From: Piliocolobus tephrosceles
Taxonomy: Eukaryota; Chordata; Mammalia; Primates; Cercopithecidae
Reading direction: 5' to 3'
NCBI RefSeq assembly: GCF_002776525.5
Contig: NC_045439.1
Coordinates: forward strand, 118,029,100 to 118,093,099
Length of the DNA: 64,000 nt
The notes beneath the pieces were generated by a model. That model worked only from the letters and a program-made list of their open reading frames with translations, was not told the DNA's origin and ran no database searches. A program made the translations under genes and the position numbers. Below are positions 35,452 through 46,466 of the stretch, in pieces (position 1 is the first letter of the stretch; every line of letters begins with the position of its first letter).

Positions 35452-36136
35452 CATGGTAAAAAATGTGTTTAGTTTTTCAGAAACTTGAAAACTCTCTTCC
35501 AAGTGGTTGTAGCGGTTTGCATTCCCACCAGCAAAGAAAGAGAGCTCCTGCTGTTTCACATTCTTTCCTATATTTAACTCCTGTTCTGCCACATCTTTGC
35601 CAGTATTTTGGCCATCCTAGTAGCGTAGTAGTAGTGTCTCATTGCTGTTTTAATTTGCATTTCCCTGATGGCATATGATGTTGAACATCTTTTTATATGC
35701 TTATTTTCCATATGTATATCTTTTCTGATGAGGCATCAGTTCAAGTATTTTGCCTTTTATTAAATTAGTTTTTTTTTCATTTTTTATTGTTAAGTTTTAA
35801 GAGTTCTTTGTATACTTTAGATAGCAGTCCTTTTTCAGAAACTATCTTTGCAAATATTTTCTCCCAGTCTGTAATGGACTTCTCATTGGCTTGACAGTGT
35901 CTTTCACAGAGCAGGTATTTTTAATTTTAATGAAGTCTAATGTATTGATTCTTGTTTTTATTTATCATGTTTCCATTATTTTAACCAAAAAGTAATTACC
36001 AAAAGTAAGGTTATCTAGGTTATCTAGATTTTCTCTTCATATTATCTTCCAGGAGTTTTATAGTTCTGTGTTTTACATTTAGGTCTGTGAGACATTTTGA
36101 GTTATTTTTTATAAAGGGTGTAATATCAGGATCTAA

Positions 36137-36173
<37 letters not shown>
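36137..36173. repeat. (ATT)n microsatellite
   Basis: About 11-12 TTA/ATT units ending ACTATTTA. It gives a spurious poly-Asn minus-strand frame at 36020-36205. Confidence 0.95.
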
Positions 36174-36177
<4 letters not shown>

Positions 36178-37420
36178 TTAGCATGCAGATATCAAGTTCC
36201 AGCACCAGATAGTCTTTGTTGAAAAGACTGTCCTTTCTCTATTCCATTTTCTTTACATTCTTGTCAAAGATCAGCTTACTCTATCCATGTGGTTCTTTTT
36301 CTGGGCTTTCTGTTCTCTTCCATTGACCTGTTTGTCTATTCTTTGGCCAATATCTAAGTGTCTTGTTTACTGACACTTTAAAGACAGCCTTGAAGTCAGT
36401 TAGTATTAGTTTTCTGACTTTGTTCTTTTCCTTCAAAGTTGTGCTGGTTATTGTGGGCCTTTTGCCTCTTCATAAAAACTTTAGATTGGGTTCATTAATA
36501 TCTACACAATATCTTCCCAGGATTTGGATGAGGATTGCATTGAATATATGGATAAAGCTGGGAAGAGCTGACATCTTGAAAATATTAGGCCTTCCTGTCT
36601 CTGAGCATTTAACCTCTCTTCATTTATTTAGATTTTCTTTTGTGTCTTATATCAGAGATTTATAGTTTTCCTCATATGTATATTATACATATTTTATTAG
36701 ATTTATACTTAAGCATTTTATTTTGGGGGTACAAATGTAAATGGTATTGTTGTTAATTTTAAATTCTGCTTATTTATTGCTGATATAAAGGGAAGCAACT
36801 GACTTTTATATATTAGTTTGTATTCTGTAACATTATTGTAATCAGTTATTAGTTTCAGAAGGTTTTGTTGCTGTTGTTCATTCTTTTAAACTTTCTACAT
36901 AGACAATCATTCATGTTATCTGTGCTAATTCACAGTTTTGTTTCTTCCTTCCTCATCCGTATACATTTTATTTCCTTTTATTTCTGCAAAGTATTAGCTA
37001 GGACTTCCTATATGATGTTGAAAAAAAGTGGTGAAAGAGAAAAATTATTTTTAAAATACTAGACTTCCAATTGATAAATTACATTATATGTCAACTAAGT
37101 AACTAATTTTTTTTATAAAAGATTTCTTACCTGCTCCTACCAATTACTGAATCTTAATTTCACTAACTTCTCTAGGCAAGCAAGTTGGCCAGAATATGTA
37201 TAGTGAGAAGAACATAAAAGGTTAGAATCACACTTTGAGGATATGGCCTGTAGTGCCTACACTTCATTTTCTTGGTGATGAATGTCTTTCAGCTGGGAAG
37301 TCCAACCTCAATGTTGCATTCCCTCTGAATCTACCTGTGACTCTCTCTTGTATACATAAGGGATCTTTTCCACGTATTCATATCTTAATAATACCACTTG
37401 ACGTATTCTATTTAAAATAT

Positions 37421-37442
37421 TATATATTCTATTCTATTCTAT
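37421..37442. repeat. (ATTCT)n short tandem repeat
   Basis: Four ATTCT units directly preceding the MADE1 half. Confidence 0.85.
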
Positions 37443-37444
37443 TA

Positions 37445-37492
37445 CATTAAAAGTAATGATGGAAACTGCAATTACTTTTGGATTAACCTAAT
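37445..37492. mobile_element. MADE1 half-element (Hsmar1-derived MITE)
   Basis: ATTAAAAGTAATGATGGAAA, then CTGCAATTACTTTTGGATTA and ACCTAATA match one half of the 80-bp palindromic MADE1. The other half is missing, replaced by the ATTCT repeat. Confidence 0.8.
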
Positions 37493-37494
37493 AA

Positions 37495-39315
37495 TTGCAT
37501 TTTAAATATGTTTTCTATTTCTTTTCCATGACTGGACTATGTCATACTTTTATCTGTAGAATGTAACACTGTCGTGATGCATATTTATTCTCACTACATT
37601 CTATTGAATGAATGTGTGAAGGAGTAAATAGATTCAATTGATAATAATGTCAGTAATTAAAATGCTAAGCTGTTATATATGCCGTATGTATTCTAAACAA
37701 TCGTATAACAAGATTCATAATAAATAAAAATGTTTGCATAAATTTTAATACATTTATTAAGTACTCATTTAGTACTATATACCTGGTGTTTTATGCTTTT
37801 AATATAGTAATACATGTCAAAACAAAAAAGATTATGGTTTTTGTGTAATAAACTCATGAGTTAAAATTACTTAAAATAGATTCCTTCAATGTTGTTGTTG
37901 TTGAAGAAAATCATTTGAAATAATTACTTTCAGGTTTAGAACTAAATTTAGTTTGTGATTTTGAAGCTATCTCTGCATATTTGAATTTAAGTAAGATGTT
38001 GGTAAATATGGAGGGGTGTGAATAAACAAGTGAAAAGTCTGAAAAAATAGTTTGTTTAATATTTAACATGGATATTAGTGCATGTACCATTTTTAGAGAA
38101 ACTTTGTATTTCATGGGAAATTAATTTATTTAAGCACAATCATATAATTAATTACAGAAATGGCAGGCTAAAGAGAATTGCACACTATACACATTATGAA
38201 TGGTGGAACATTAGTGGTCTAAAAAAACATAAAGCTTAGGGTAGGTCTTTGTTACTCATGATAGCAAAACAAGATCAAGTTAAAATACTTTAACATATTT
38301 GGTTTTAGTTCAATTCCTTTTCTGGGTTAAGGTCTTTAAGTCACTGTTACTTCACCTAAGAAATACATGATCTATAGTGTAGACTAAGATATTCAGTGGT
38401 CTGCTATGCAATTGGATATAGCTCAGTTAAGATAGTGACTGGCATTTTTCATTTATTTGTTAGAGCAGAAGTTAATTACAGAGAAAGAAATCAAAATGGA
38501 GAGCAAGAGCCATTTAGACTCCATTGAGAAAATTTTAAATACTAACTATAAATTAACATGATTTGACCTTTAGTGCTTATAATATATATTTAATTTTATT
38601 TTGACTCTCACATAAATCTGTAAGATAAAATATTTAGCAGATGAAGTAATCAAAGCTAAAATTTAACAGATGAAGTAATCAAAGTTATTCTTAAGAAAGT
38701 AACTTATTAATGAACAGTATGTAGTAATTGACAGTGCCAGACTTCTATCTTTGGCTTCTTTTTGTCAAATCCAGAATATTTTCCCAATTCTGAATTGAAG
38801 TCCCAAAGCATTACCAAGAAAAGCCTAGAAACTAAAGTTTGGATGGTAAGAAACAAAAGGCTATAGAAGCAAACAAAAATAAAAATTATTTTAAATGTCA
38901 AAAGATATAGGAAATATGGGGTCATAAACTCAAATTAAAGACCTTATGCCCCAAGAGGTATGAATTTAATAACAAATACCAGGTAATAGAGGCAACTCCG
39001 GTAAAACTGAATACTATTTCTAAATTTAAAACTATAAAACCAAGGTTTTCTATTTCTTTCCTGGGTGTATTTAGTGGATGGTGGGCAGCAGATGAAACTG
39101 GCTGGGGAAAAGGAGAAAATTAATGAACAAAATGTCATTCTTAGCTTTGAAAATTTATATCATTTTACACAAAAAAGCATTAACTTTTTGTGAATTTTAG
39201 TATTCACTTAGGATGCCTTGGTTTTCATGAATTTAATGCTCAAAGGTTTGAGTCTGAGATTTTTAAAGTAAATAGACTAAATTTTAGGTTTAGATTAAAA
39301 TGTCAAAGAAGATAA
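37495..39315. other. AT-rich stretch, no firm feature
   Basis: No gene recognised. A possible decayed antisense MIR lies around 38590-38720, containing a near-tandem duplication of CAGATGAAGTAATCAAAG (copies at about 38638 and 38666). Minus-strand frames at 37911-38114, 38707-38925 and 38944-39138 show no familiar domain. Confidence 0.35.
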
Positions 39316-39325
39316 TATTCTAAAG

Positions 39326-39534
39326 CAGGATATCTCCATCTCGGCACTATTGACATTTTCAACTGGATAATTCTTCTTTGTGGGGAGTTTGCCTATGTGT
39401 TGTAGGATATTTAGCTACGTTCCTGACTCCCAGTCGCTAAAAACTCCCCACCTCCAGTTGCGACAATGGAAAATGTCTCCAGACCTTGTCAAATGCCCTC
39501 TAAAGGGAAGAATCATCCCAGTTGAAAACCACTA
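39326..39534. mobile_element. hAT-type (MER1 group) non-autonomous DNA transposon
   Basis: The body reads ATCTCGGCACTATTGACATT, TTGTAGGATATTTAGC, AATGTCTCCAGACCTTGTCA and CCCAGTTGAAAACCAC, a familiar mammalian hAT-Charlie-type MITE. A perfect 8-bp target duplication TTCTAAAG flanks it (39318-39325 and 39535-39542), as expected for hAT. The 71-codon frame at 39380-39595 overlaps it and is chance. Confidence 0.85.
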
Positions 39535-39808
39535 TTCTAAAGATGCCGTTTTCATAGCATATACTCACAAGAGCATAACTAAACAATTTCTGTGAGCTCT
39601 TTCAGATCTTAAATAGGAGCTTTCGATTTCTAGGAATAAATTAATTTAAAAAACAATTTCTCGTCATTGTTTTACAATCAGTGTTTTAAGTCAGGAGACT
39701 AAAGGCCTTTCTAAATTTTGACACTTTTGGTGGTGAATGCTTGTTTCTCAAAGTGAAAAATACCCTTTATTTATTAGGCTTGTTTTCTAACTAATAATTC
39801 TATAGACA

Positions 39809-39852
39809 TTTTTCCTTGAATGTAAAGGAATTTTTCCTTGAATGTAAAGGAA
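39809..39852. repeat. 22-bp tandem duplication
   Basis: TTTTTCCTTGAATGTAAAGG plus AA occurs twice head to tail (39809-39830 and 39831-39852) with no mismatch. This suggests a recent replication-slippage event. Confidence 0.9.
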
Positions 39853-41155
39853 TGCATCAATGCAACTAAAATAAAATAAAAATTTAGCCTTCTAAAACTC
39901 AAACCTATAAGAATTTTTCTTGATTTAGTGATCTAAATTATTCTCTTTCTATTATACTGTGTGGATATGTAAATAAAATGGCCAATTTTCTCATGGTTAG
40001 GAGCCCAGTGTGTTATCACAGTCATTTCAAACTATACATAGGTATTACTGTTCTATGAAACTTGGGAGTTTTAACTATTTCTTTAAACCATGTAACATGC
40101 AAAACCTTTCAGATATAAGGATGCTGCGCCATGGTCATTACTTTTAGTACAACTAAGCATTAGCTTCCTTAAATTCCCTTTACTAAACACAAAAGACAAT
40201 GAGACATAGGAGAACAATTTGAATGCTCCTGTGGTACATGTTGAATGACAATGCTGTGCATCCTTATTTCACTGCAGACAAATTGTACATACCAAGAGAA
40301 TAATTTTTTTTTCAGGAGACTCCAGCAGATAAATTTTTATTGGTCTAAATAATTCAGCAGCTTGTTATAATAAAACCACTTCACATTAAGCATTTTTTTT
40401 TTTTTTTTTTTTTTTTTTGCCCTGTCTTAAATGCACACAGTAGTATCGACTGGATACTACTAATATATAACGCAAACTAGAGGTTTTCCAGTTTATGATG
40501 AGTTGTAGCTCTTCAAGGAACTGAGTCCATTGCTAAGGGAGTTGGTTCAACATTTACTAGAAAAAGAAAAGATAATAACAGTGTAGAGTAAAGGAACAAA
40601 GAAAATAACAGAGCTTTGCTGGTCATTATGTTGATCCGAGAGGAGATTTCATAGTCACAGCACATCTGGTGGTTAGTTTTCAAGTTAGTTCATCAGGGAC
40701 TATGAGGGAGATTAAAATTTATATAGGGCAAATATAATTCTCAATAAAATTTAAAAGGCAGTAACAAGTTTCCACATTTGGTAGCTCTCTTCTTAATGTA
40801 TCACATATAGAATGGAAAATAAGATTATGCAAAGTCTAACCTTTTTTGAAATACAAAGGACAACTAGTTTAAAATCTGAAAAATATATCTTACAAAACTG
40901 TACCAAATTATCCGTGATTTAGCAGCTCAATTCTGTGAATCTTTTTCAATAAGTTTTTTTTTGAAGTAGCAACCCACTTACCTACTGACATGTTCTGGGT
41001 TTCAGACACTCTCAGTCTTGATTTGCAGTGGTGTGTGGCATCTGTTACCACACTTGCCCACACAGCCCTCACTCCCTTCTCACTCTTACTGCCTCTTTTT
41101 ATTTAAAACAGGCTTTGTATTGATGCCTGGTGTATGATGATTTGAATCTTGTTTA
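39853..41155. other. Stretch with no recognised feature apart from a poly(T)
   Basis: No gene or repeat family recognised. A T-run of about 28 lies at 40393-40420, but no antisense SINE or LINE body follows it that I can recognise. Confidence 0.4.
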
Positions 41156-41171
41156 ATATTTTGTACTTGTA

Positions 41172-41475
41172 GGCCGGGCGCGGTGGCTCAAGCCTGTAAT
41201 CCCAGCACTTTGGGAGGCCGAGACGGGCGGATCACGAGGTCAGGACATCGAGACCATCCTGGCTAACACGGTGAAACCCCGTCTCTACTAAAAAAAAATA
41301 CAAAAAACTAGCCGGGCGACGTGGCGGGCGCCTGTAGTCCCAGCTACTCCGGAGGCTGAGGCAGGAGAATGGCGTAAACCCGGGAGGCGGAGCTTACAGC
41401 GAGCTGAGATCCGGCCACTGCACTCCAGCCCGGGAGACAGAGCGAGCCTCCGTCGCAAATAAAAAAAAAAAAAAT
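41172..41475 (+). mobile_element. AluYR-like SINE, full length, youngest-looking Alu in the window
   Basis: A full dimer with A-tail begins GGCCGGGCGCGGTGGCTCAA. Compared with the usual AluY it has GGCTCAAGCC, GAGACGGGCGG, GGCGTAAACCCGGG and GATCCGGCCACTGC. These are features I associate with Old World monkey AluYR lineages. The target duplication TTTTGTACTTGT is perfect (41159-41170 and 41476-41487). Most CpGs are intact, so the insertion is recent. Boxes A and B of the Pol III promoter look largely intact. Confidence 0.95.
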
Positions 41476-41629
41476 TTTTGTACTTGTCCAGTATCAAAGG
41501 ATGATCTCAGGATGAATTCCCAAGGGGGAAATTTCATCATATTCAAGTGCAGAATATAAACATTTTATCCAACATTTAATATAATGTAAATAAAGTAGGC
41601 ATATATTTAGAATAAATGCCTATAAATGG

Positions 41630-41925
41630 CTTTATCAATCTATCATCTCACCAGAAATGGATGAGGATAACCAAGTATTTATATTCTTACCAAAAATGAA
41701 TTTTATGAATATTTTTTCAACTTTGGCCAATGTGAAAGGCAGACAGTATTGCTATGCCTTAATTTCATTTTTATTGATTTCTAATGTAATTAAGCATCTT
41801 GTATTTTGCATTTCCCTTTTTATGATTACTTGTTGATATCCTCTGTCCATTCTTTTATTGGTTTATTTGTATTTTCTCCTGCTTTATGAGGATTCATTTT
41901 ATATTCCATTAGTTATCTTATATGT
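41630..41925 (-). mobile_element. L1M ORF2 3' fragment, antisense
   Basis: The order of blocks (TCACCAGAAATGGATGAGGA, TTAATTTCATTTTTATTGAT, TTTGCATTTCCCTTTTTATG, CTCTGTCCATTCTTTTATTG) follows the antisense end of L1 ORF2. Strongly diverged. Confidence 0.6.
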
Positions 41926-42525
41926 CCAACAGGAAACAGTAGTTCCCAGAAAACAACTTAACAAGATATAGGAATGAGGGTAGAGAATGGCAGTGGCACA
42001 TTATTTTCTGGGAATTTTAGCTCCACAAATAAATTGTCACAGGTGGGGTTTCAGAAAAACCACAGTACAAATTGGAGCTGCGAATTGAAATGTTTTATGA
42101 GCTTGTTTTATTCAATGTATGAGAAAATCAAACAGGAGTGAAGGAGAAGATACACTGGGTAAAAGCTATTAGCACAGGAGAATTGGATGTACATGAGAAA
42201 TGGATGAGAAGTTATATATATTTTTCCTCCAGCCATGAATTTGAGTGAAAATGTCAGCTTTCACAAGCTGATGAGGTAAGGCAAAGGCAATCCTTCTTCT
42301 TTATAGGTTGATAAATAGAGAAAATGTGTATGGGTAGAGAATAAAAACCCATGTCAACGGGAATACTAAAAAGGACTTGAAGCTTTTATACTTGAAATTG
42401 AGTTAATGCAACTAATGTTGCATTAGGAACCACCACTGGCTATTTCATGATATAATTAATGCCATACATGGGCAGGGGTGGGGAGAAGACATAGCATTGT
42501 TTGAGTCTTTTCCCTTCTCGCCTCC
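41926..42525. other. Stretch with no recognised feature
   Basis: No gene or repeat recognised. Confidence 0.4.
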
Positions 42526-42529
42526 CACC

Positions 42530-42646
42530 CAGAGATGGAGTCTTGCTGTGTTGCTCAGGCTGGTTTCAATTCCTGGTCTCAAGTGATCCTCCTGCCTAGC
42601 CTCCCAAGTAGCTGGAATTATGGGTGCAGGACACTGTGCCTGGTCT
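42530..42646 (-). mobile_element. Free Alu monomer (FLAM-like), antisense
   Basis: GAGATGGAGTCTTGCTGTGT, GGTCTCAAGTGATCCTCCTG and GGACACTGTGCCTGGTC give one antisense Alu monomer with no second arm and no mid A-tract. This fits a fossil left monomer and not a truncated dimer. Confidence 0.8.
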
Positions 42647-42809
42647 TTTTGTTTGCTTTCAGATGACAACGTAGAAAACTGTAGTAAGATAATAAATATC
42701 CATGAGGAAAACTATACAAATGATTGTGGTGGTGGTGGTGAGAGGAAGGAAAAACTGTATCTAAAATAAACAGTTTCAAAAGGATCCATTTTGACTCTGA
42801 CAGCTAGAG

Positions 42810-42961
42810 CAGAGCTTCCAAATATTAGTGTGTATTGGATTTACCTTAAAGCTAATAAGGAACACAGAGAATCAGGTTTATTTAAATAGGATAGGGCCTG
42901 GACCATTGTATTTTCACCAAGTTTGGTGGTCCCAACACTCACTGAAGTTTAAGAATCACTG
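42810..42961 (+). mobile_element. MER5A-like hAT MITE
   Basis: It starts CAGAGCTTCCAAATATTAGT and GTGTATTGGATTTACC, and ends GAAGTTTAAGAATCACTG, matching MER5A ends. The flanks AGCTAGAG (42802-42809) and AACTAAAG (42962-42969) agree at 6 of 8 positions, consistent with an aged 8-bp target duplication. Confidence 0.75.
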
Positions 42962-43348
42962 AACTAAAGGAACATAGTTTTTTAAAAAATCATTTGAAAG
43001 GCTTAAAGGAATGTAGCCTCAACTCCTGCTTATTAAAATTTCTGCCCATATTATTTAGCCCACAATGCTCACACCGAAGGGAATATTCTGAAGTCTAGAA
43101 AAATCTCACTACACACATTTAGGTAGCTTTGGGTTTTTTAAAAAATAGCTCATGTTTGTGTGGACCATTTCTTTGACTATATTTAATCATCTGCTCAGGA
43201 AAAGATGTTTTTGCTAGGTGTTAATCGTGGACATTTCATAAAAGATGCTACTCCCATCTATTATGTGAGTGCTATAGTAAAATGAATATCACAGATGCTA
43301 AAATAGATACACCCATGTTAAATAGTGTTGTATCTTAGAGATTTTAAA

Positions 43349-43520
43349 ATGTGCCTTGTATAAGAATCACTGGGAAGACTCTTCAAAAATGCAGATTTCA
43401 AGATTTCATTTTCCAAATTCTCATTTATTAGGTCTAGAAGGGACATTTTAGAATCTGTAATAAAAATTCTACAGATTATACTGATTTAAGAACTTCATAA
43501 ACCAGTTTCAGAAACACTGA
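43349..43520 (+). mobile_element. MER5A-like hAT MITE, 5' end degraded
   Basis: GTATAAGAATCACTGGGAAG, AAAAATGCAGATTTC, TTATTAGGTCTAGAAGGGAC and the end TTTCAGAAACACTG match MER5A in order. The 5' terminus is not recognisable. Confidence 0.65.
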
Positions 43521-43774
43521 AATAAAAATGTATTAACAAAGATGAACACCAATGATGACAACACAACAGAAAAGTAATGTTAGTGACTTACAGTGAAAGC
43601 ACTTTCAAAAACGGAAACAGGATTTCTGAGAACCAATGCATATAATGCATAGTAGATTTTTTTATTTTTTATTTTTTAACATATGCATCACTTTCCCTTG
43701 GCAAAATACTGAGACAGAAAAGAAGATAATAAAACCCAGATTTAGAATATTAAATGTATTTTTAAAAGCAGAAG

Positions 43775-43985
43775 GGTTAGATCTATGTTGCCCACTACAG
43801 TAGCACTGACCACACATGATGATTTCAAATTAAATTTGTTAACATTAAATAAATTAAAAATTCCATTCCTCAGTAGCACTAGTTGCATTTCAATTATTCA
43901 ATGCCACATGTGTCTATAAGCAATTTTGTTAGAGTATTTCCATTATTTTCCAAACTTCTATTGGACAGAATTGCACAGAAACAAA
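43775..43985. mobile_element. Probable DNA-transposon MITE relic
   Basis: GTTGCCCACTACAGTAGCAC at the left and CTATTGGACAGAATTGCAC at the right resemble the inverted ends of a common mammalian MITE (ctgtccaatacggtagccac). A central GTAGCACTAGTTGCATTTCA block also fits. I do not name the family. Confidence 0.5.
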
Positions 43986-44339
43986 GGAATAAATAAATTA
44001 GGAAAATAATAAAATAAAATCTTTGTTAATGGAAGACAGTTTGAGTTTTGCATTAAACAACTTCTACCACTGGTACTGATTGCTGTAGCAAGTTTACTCT
44101 AAATATGTGCAGGGTCTTTTGAAAAAAGTACTTATTGAAAACATGGAAATACTCATATTTATTATTAATAAATGTAAGAAATTAATGTTGTGCCTACAGC
44201 ATTATTCATCTTGTAACTATGAAGCATTGAAACTGAAGACAATATGTCACAATGGAATTTATCTTATTGCACTATTTTAGAACTTTCTTGTCTGTCATAA
44301 ATTTTATTCTCTCATCACAAAAGACAATTAGGTGTAAAC

Positions 44340-44940
44340 AATTTTTAAAGAAGCTGCAGGAGTGAAGCCCTTTAAAGGTTCATTGAAAATCAAGTGACAA
44401 CAGACAGATTAATAGGAGAAAGGGGATACCAATTTTTATTACCATAGATAGGAGAAAAACCACAGAGCGATTACTTCCACCCCTCCAATGTGGTACAGAT
44501 GCTGATATGCTCTTCTTGGGGAAAGGGAGACGGGGAAGTGTGGATGATCTTAGGGAGGTAGTAAGTGCTTGTTACAGGAATTCAACGGACAGGAAGTACA
44601 CTTACAATGGCCTGGAAAAAGTCTGTTGGACCCACAAAGCAGACAATAGTTTGTGACAAACGTTTGTACAGGTGTGTGGACAGAATTCAGCCTTTCTTCC
44701 TATGATATGGGTTTAGTTAATGAAAACTCCGGGAAGGAACCGGAAGTAAATATTTTCTTTGGCAGGTCTGAACTTTAGGGAAGTAATGTAACTTCAGAGA
44801 ACAACTCCATCCTGAGCTTAGGGAGAGACAGAGACTGAGAGATAGGAGGAGAAAGAAGGTAAAACAGAGCTTGAGGTCTCTTCTTCAGTTCCGCATATTC
44901 AAAACTCCACATTTTTAGATATCAGTTTCTGAGTCCCAGC
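44340..44940. other. Unclassified segment, possibly an LTR relic
   Basis: This 600-bp piece differs from its flanks: it is more G+A-rich and has no ORF of note. It includes AAGCAGACAATAGTTTGTGA, GTGTGTGGACAGAATTCAGC and GATATGGGTTTAGTTAATGA. Its feel is that of an old ERV LTR in antisense, but no polyadenylation signal or TG...CA ends could be fixed. Treat as unidentified. Confidence 0.3.
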
Positions 44941-45019
44941 AAAACCTTTTATTAAATATATGTCAGACTGAAATGGGCAGATATCAAACTATTAAAAAAT
45001 TATTAATTTTCACAAAAAG

Positions 45020-45417
45020 AACTCAGCCATGCAATAAGCACCTGGATTGAGAAAGAATATCAGCACTGGGGAAATCTCTGTCAGTTCCTTTTCAGTCACT
45101 ACCACCCCAACAGGGTCACTACTAATATTGCTTCTAACACCAGAAATTCTTTTTGACTCTTTTATAATTTTATGTAAATGCAATAAAATTTTAGTTTCTT
45201 TTGTTAAATATATAGGCTTTTGAGATTCTGCTATGACATTTCTTGAAGTAGGAGCTTATATCTTCTTATTGCTTTTTAATAATTTATTGTATAAATATTA
45301 TGTGTCACAATTTAACCATTCTACTATTGATAGACATAAACATTTGGGTAGTTTTTGATTTTTGGCTCTTATTCTGGTTAATGTCTCATGGGCTGGAGTG
45401 AAATTTTTAGGTGATAT
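45020..45417 (-). mobile_element. L1M 3' end, antisense
   Basis: CAGTTCCTTTTCAGTCACTA, TATGTAAATGCAATAAAATT, TATTGCTTTTTAATAATTTA and GATAGACATAAACATTTGGG follow the antisense L1M 3'UTR and ORF2 tail. It is cut off by the MST LTR that begins at 45420. Confidence 0.75.
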
Positions 45418-45419
45418 TG

Positions 45420-46021
45420 TGATATGGTTTGGCTGTGTCACCACTCAATTCTAATCTTGAATTCTCACGTGTTGTGGGAAGGACCTGGGGAGGCCACAGG
45501 GACATGTCTTTTCTTTGCTGTTTTCGTGATAGCAATGAGTGAATATAAAGAGGTGTTCCCCTGCATAAGCTCTCTTTTTCTGCTGTCATCAATGTAAGAT
45601 GTGACTTGCTCCTCCTTGCCTTCTGCCATGATTGTGAGGCTTCTCCAGCCACATGGAACTGTAAGTCCATCAAACCTATTTCTTTTGTAAATTGTCCAGT
45701 TTTGGGTATGTCTTCATCAGCAGTGTGAAAATGGACTAATAAATTAATTGGTACCAGTAAAGTGGGGCACTGCTAAAAAGACACCCAAAAATGTGGAAGC
45801 AACTTGGGAAGTGGGTAACAGGCAGAGGTTGGAACAGTTTGGAGGGTTCAGAAGAAGACAGAAAAATGTGAGACAGTTTGGAACTCCCTAGAGACTTGCT
45901 GAATGGCTTTGACCAAAATGCTGATAAGGATATGGACAATGATCTCTAGGCTGAGTTGGTCTCAGATGGAGATGAGACACTTGTTGGGAACTGGAGCAAA
46001 GGTGACTCTTGCTATGTTTTA
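45420..46021 (+). mobile_element. MaLR (MST-class) 5' LTR plus truncated internal region
   Basis: The LTR (45420 to about 45744) starts TGATATGGTTTGGCTGTGTC and ends ATGGACTAATAAA. About 275 bp of MaLR internal sequence follows (TTGGTACCAGTAAAGTGGGG, GAGGTTGGAACAGTTTGGAG, GATGAGACACTTGTTGGGAA, GGTGACTCTTGCTATGTTTT). The internal region then stops abruptly against antisense L1 at 46022, so the rest of the element and its 3' LTR are missing. The LTR body is diverged, including one replaced stretch at 45500-45560. Confidence 0.85.
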
Positions 46022-46378
46022 TTAGATACTCAGTAATGGGATTGCTGGGTTGACTGGTAGTTCAGTTTTTAGCCCTTTGAGACATCACCACACTGTTTTT
46101 CACATTCGATGAAATAATTTACACTCCCACAAACGGTGTATAAATGTCTTTTTTTCTCCACAACCTTGGCAGCATCTGTCATTTGTTGACTTTTTAAAAT
46201 AGCCATTCTGACTGGTGTGAGATGGTATCTCATTATGATTTTGATTTGCATTTCCTTAATAATCAGTGATATTGAGCTTTTTAAAATACGCTTGGCTGCA
46301 TGTATGTCTTCTTTGGAAAATGTCTATTCATGACCTTTGCCCACTTTTTAATGTGCTTCTTTAGTTTTTGTTTACTTT

Positions 46379-46466
46379 AGATTGGTGCAAAAGTAATAAT
46401 GGTTTGGGTCATTAAGAGTAAATTAAAAGTAATGGCCGTAACCACAACTATTTTTGCACCAACTTA
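46379..46466. mobile_element. MADE1 MITE, full length
   Basis: ATTGGTGCAAAAGTAATAAT and its inverse CTATTTTTGCACCAACTTAG bracket a palindrome with TTAAAAGTAATGGCCGTAAC in the middle. It is inserted in the antisense L1 at a TA. Confidence 0.9.

Larger units (their letters stand above)
34395..37065 (-). mobile_element. L1M element, antisense, split by a MaLR LTR
   Basis: Antisense L1 landmarks run from the 3'UTR into ORF2. They include CCACTTGCTGAAGGACATCT, GACAATTGTGAATAAATCTG, (after the LTR) TTAATTTGCATTTCCCTGAT, TTTCTCCCAGTCTGTAATGG, TGTTCTCTTCCATTGACCTG and TTGTGCTGGTTATTGTGGGC. It is truncated at its 5' end near 37065. A (ATT)n run (36137-36173) lies inside. Frames such as 36363-36665 are antisense L1, not genes. 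Confidence 0.85.

Noticed and set aside
36020..36205. Minus-strand poly-Asn frame
   Set aside because: Translation of the (ATT)n microsatellite within antisense L1M.
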